Shown here: positions 5,510 to 6,338 of the stretch, piece after piece | Numbering within the stretch: the first letter of the stretch is position 1 | Layout of the letters: each line of letters opens with the position of its first letter | Assembly (NCBI GenBank): GCA_937884975.1 | Contig: CAKZZS010000083.1 | Coordinates: 1-6,338 of the forward strand | Direction of reading: 5' to 3' | Source: an uncultured Clostridia bacterium | GTDB lineage: Bacteria; Bacillota; Clostridia; Oscillospirales; Acutalibacteraceae | DNA length: 6,338 nucleotides | The notes under the pieces: model-generated | Database searches by the model: none | What the model saw: the letters and a program-made list of their open reading frames with translations, nothing else | What the model was told of the DNA's origin: nothing | Translations under genes and position numbers: made by a program

Positions 5510-5875
5510 TTGAGATATTTAATAGTAGGTAAGAGAGCTGCGGAACTTGGTATGTTTCAAAAGCTATTATCGGAAACTTGTAAAGACAGCACATTTGAAA
5601 TTTGCGATAATGTAAGGACGCTCGTAAAACCGCCTGATACAAAATTGATTTACATATTTGTAAGTATTCCTGTATCTTGGGATTGGGAGTTCAGCGGTCA
5701 ATTGGACGTTCATAGTGACAGCACAAAATTCATAGATGAACTTATGGACTTCCGTGAGTTTGATGAAAAGTTGGCTGATATTGAAGTCGAATATGACGGA
5801 GCGCAAGTTTCAGGTGTAGTACAGGAAATAGCAAGAAAGATAGGTGATGATAAATGCGAGAACGTAGAGTTGTAG
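5510..5875 (+). CDS. Unrecognised 121-residue protein with TTG start
   Basis: The frame begins at TTG 5510 behind a good ribosome binding site and gives MRYLIVGKRAAELG. The first strand plus glycine (YLIVGKR) looks Rossmann- or P-loop-like but lacks a complete nucleotide-binding motif. The middle has IYIFVSIPVSWDWEF and the end has a likely helix (VVQEIARKIG). Its last 22 bases overlap the next gene, so the two are coupled. No family is recognised. Given its neighbours it may be tied to nucleotide metabolism, but that is guilt by position only. Confidence 0.7.
   Translation: MRYLIVGKRAAELGMFQKLLSETCKDSTFEICDNVRTLVKPPDTKLIYIFVSIPVSWDWEFSGQLDVHSDSTKFIDELMDFREFDEKLADIEVEYDGAQVSGVVQEIARKIGDDKCENVEL
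5842..5848 (+). promoter_or_regulatory. Ribosome binding site of the nucleotidase gene
   Basis: AGGTGAT is a perfect match to the extended consensus, 5 bases before ATG 5854, and lies inside the preceding coding region. It confirms the 22-base overlap of the two genes. Confidence 0.7.
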
Positions 5876-6338
5876 TAGCTACAGATTGTGATGATACACT
5901 TTATCCATTTGTACAACCGCTCTTGAAAAAGTATAATCTATGGTATGACGATAATATTCACTTTGAAGATATTACAGACTGGCATATACATCAGTTCTTG
6001 AAGCCTGAATGTGAGAACGTATTTAGCCTTTGTACTGCTGGCTTCTTTGAAAGTTTACATATTCCACAAGAAAATAAAGAGTGGCTTGAGGCATTGAATA
6101 TGGTAGCAGATATACGGTTTGTAACTGCTGGGTGTAGCGAAACGATACTATGGAGAGCCGAGTTACTGAAACGTGAATTACCTTTCTTTGAAGATTATAT
6201 GCTTGTTAAGTTATCTGAAAAGGAACTGTTCAAAGCAGACTTCTTGATTGACGATAATGAAGAACACACTATCAACACGGATGCATTGGCTTTTCTTATC
6301 TCAAAGCCTTGGAATGACTATCTGGGCGTTGACTTTCC
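5854..6338 (+). CDS. 5'(3')-deoxyribonucleotidase-like HAD phosphatase, 3' end outside window
   Basis: The frame runs from ATG 5854 off the window end (161 residues seen, only the C-terminus missing). It carries the HAD phosphatase motifs in order: motif I D11-C-D13-D-T15 (nucleophile D11, acid/base D13), motif II T91 in FVTAG, a lysine at 127 (motif III) and D133-D134 in FLIDDN (motif IV). The short cap between motifs I and II (about 20-85, with ITDWHIHQF and FFESLHIP) matches the NT5C type that removes phosphate from deoxynucleoside monophosphates. It follows the ThyX-like and kinase genes, fitting control of dNMP pools. Other small HAD phosphatases are possible, but motif spacing and context favour NT5C. 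Confidence 0.85.
   Translation, partial: MRERRVVVATDCDDTLYPFVQPLLKKYNLWYDDNIHFEDITDWHIHQFLKPECENVFSLCTAGFFESLHIPQENKEWLEALNMVADIRFVTAGCSETILWRAELLKRELPFFEDYMLVKLSEKELFKADFLIDDNEEHTINTDALAFLISKPWNDYLGVDF

Overview
The window looks like part of a phage (or prophage / phage-like plasmid) of a low-GC Gram-positive bacterium, most likely a Clostridia-type Firmicute. The reasons are that every gene is on the + strand, most reading frames abut or overlap by 1-22 bases, and most starts have strong AGGAGGTGAT-like ribosome binding sites. Most products are small and unrecognised, mixed with phage-style nucleotide-metabolism genes. TAA and TGA both serve as stops, so the code appears standard. I cannot name the host from the sequence.

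Layout: (1) 2-697 is the 3' part of a gene that begins before the window; it has an acidic stretch and a C-terminal beta-rich domain that resembles, from memory, one in phage tail/cell-wall proteins. (2) 708-1847 is an intact IS200/IS605-type TnpB RNA-guided nuclease, followed at about 1848-1966 by a hairpin-rich non-coding stretch that I read as its omega (right-end) RNA scaffold. No TnpA transposase is present, and there is almost no room for a left end. (3) 2042-3560 holds three overlapping unrecognised genes, the third with a zinc ribbon. (4) 3562-4078 holds two very small genes: one repeats a domain of the preceding zinc-ribbon gene, and the other carries two CxxC zinc sites. (5) 4079 to the end is a nucleotide-metabolism run: ThyX-like thymidylate synthase, an HPr-like protein without the phospho-histidine, a deoxynucleoside monophosphate kinase, a small unknown protein starting at TTG, and a HAD-family 5'(3')-deoxyribonucleotidase cut by the window end.

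How it fits together (inference): the ThyX-like protein would make dTMP, the kinase would raise dNMPs to dNDPs, and the nucleotidase would remove phosphate from selected dNMPs, so the run could shape the dNTP pool during phage replication. The HPr-like protein may touch host carbon regulation. TnpB with its RNA is probably a selfish or captured RNA-guided nuclease sitting between two phage genes. The points most worth checking are the HPr-like protein that keeps a Ser46-type site but loses His15, the sharp base-composition break inside tnpB at its WED/RuvC junction, and the sequence that would act as the TnpB guide.
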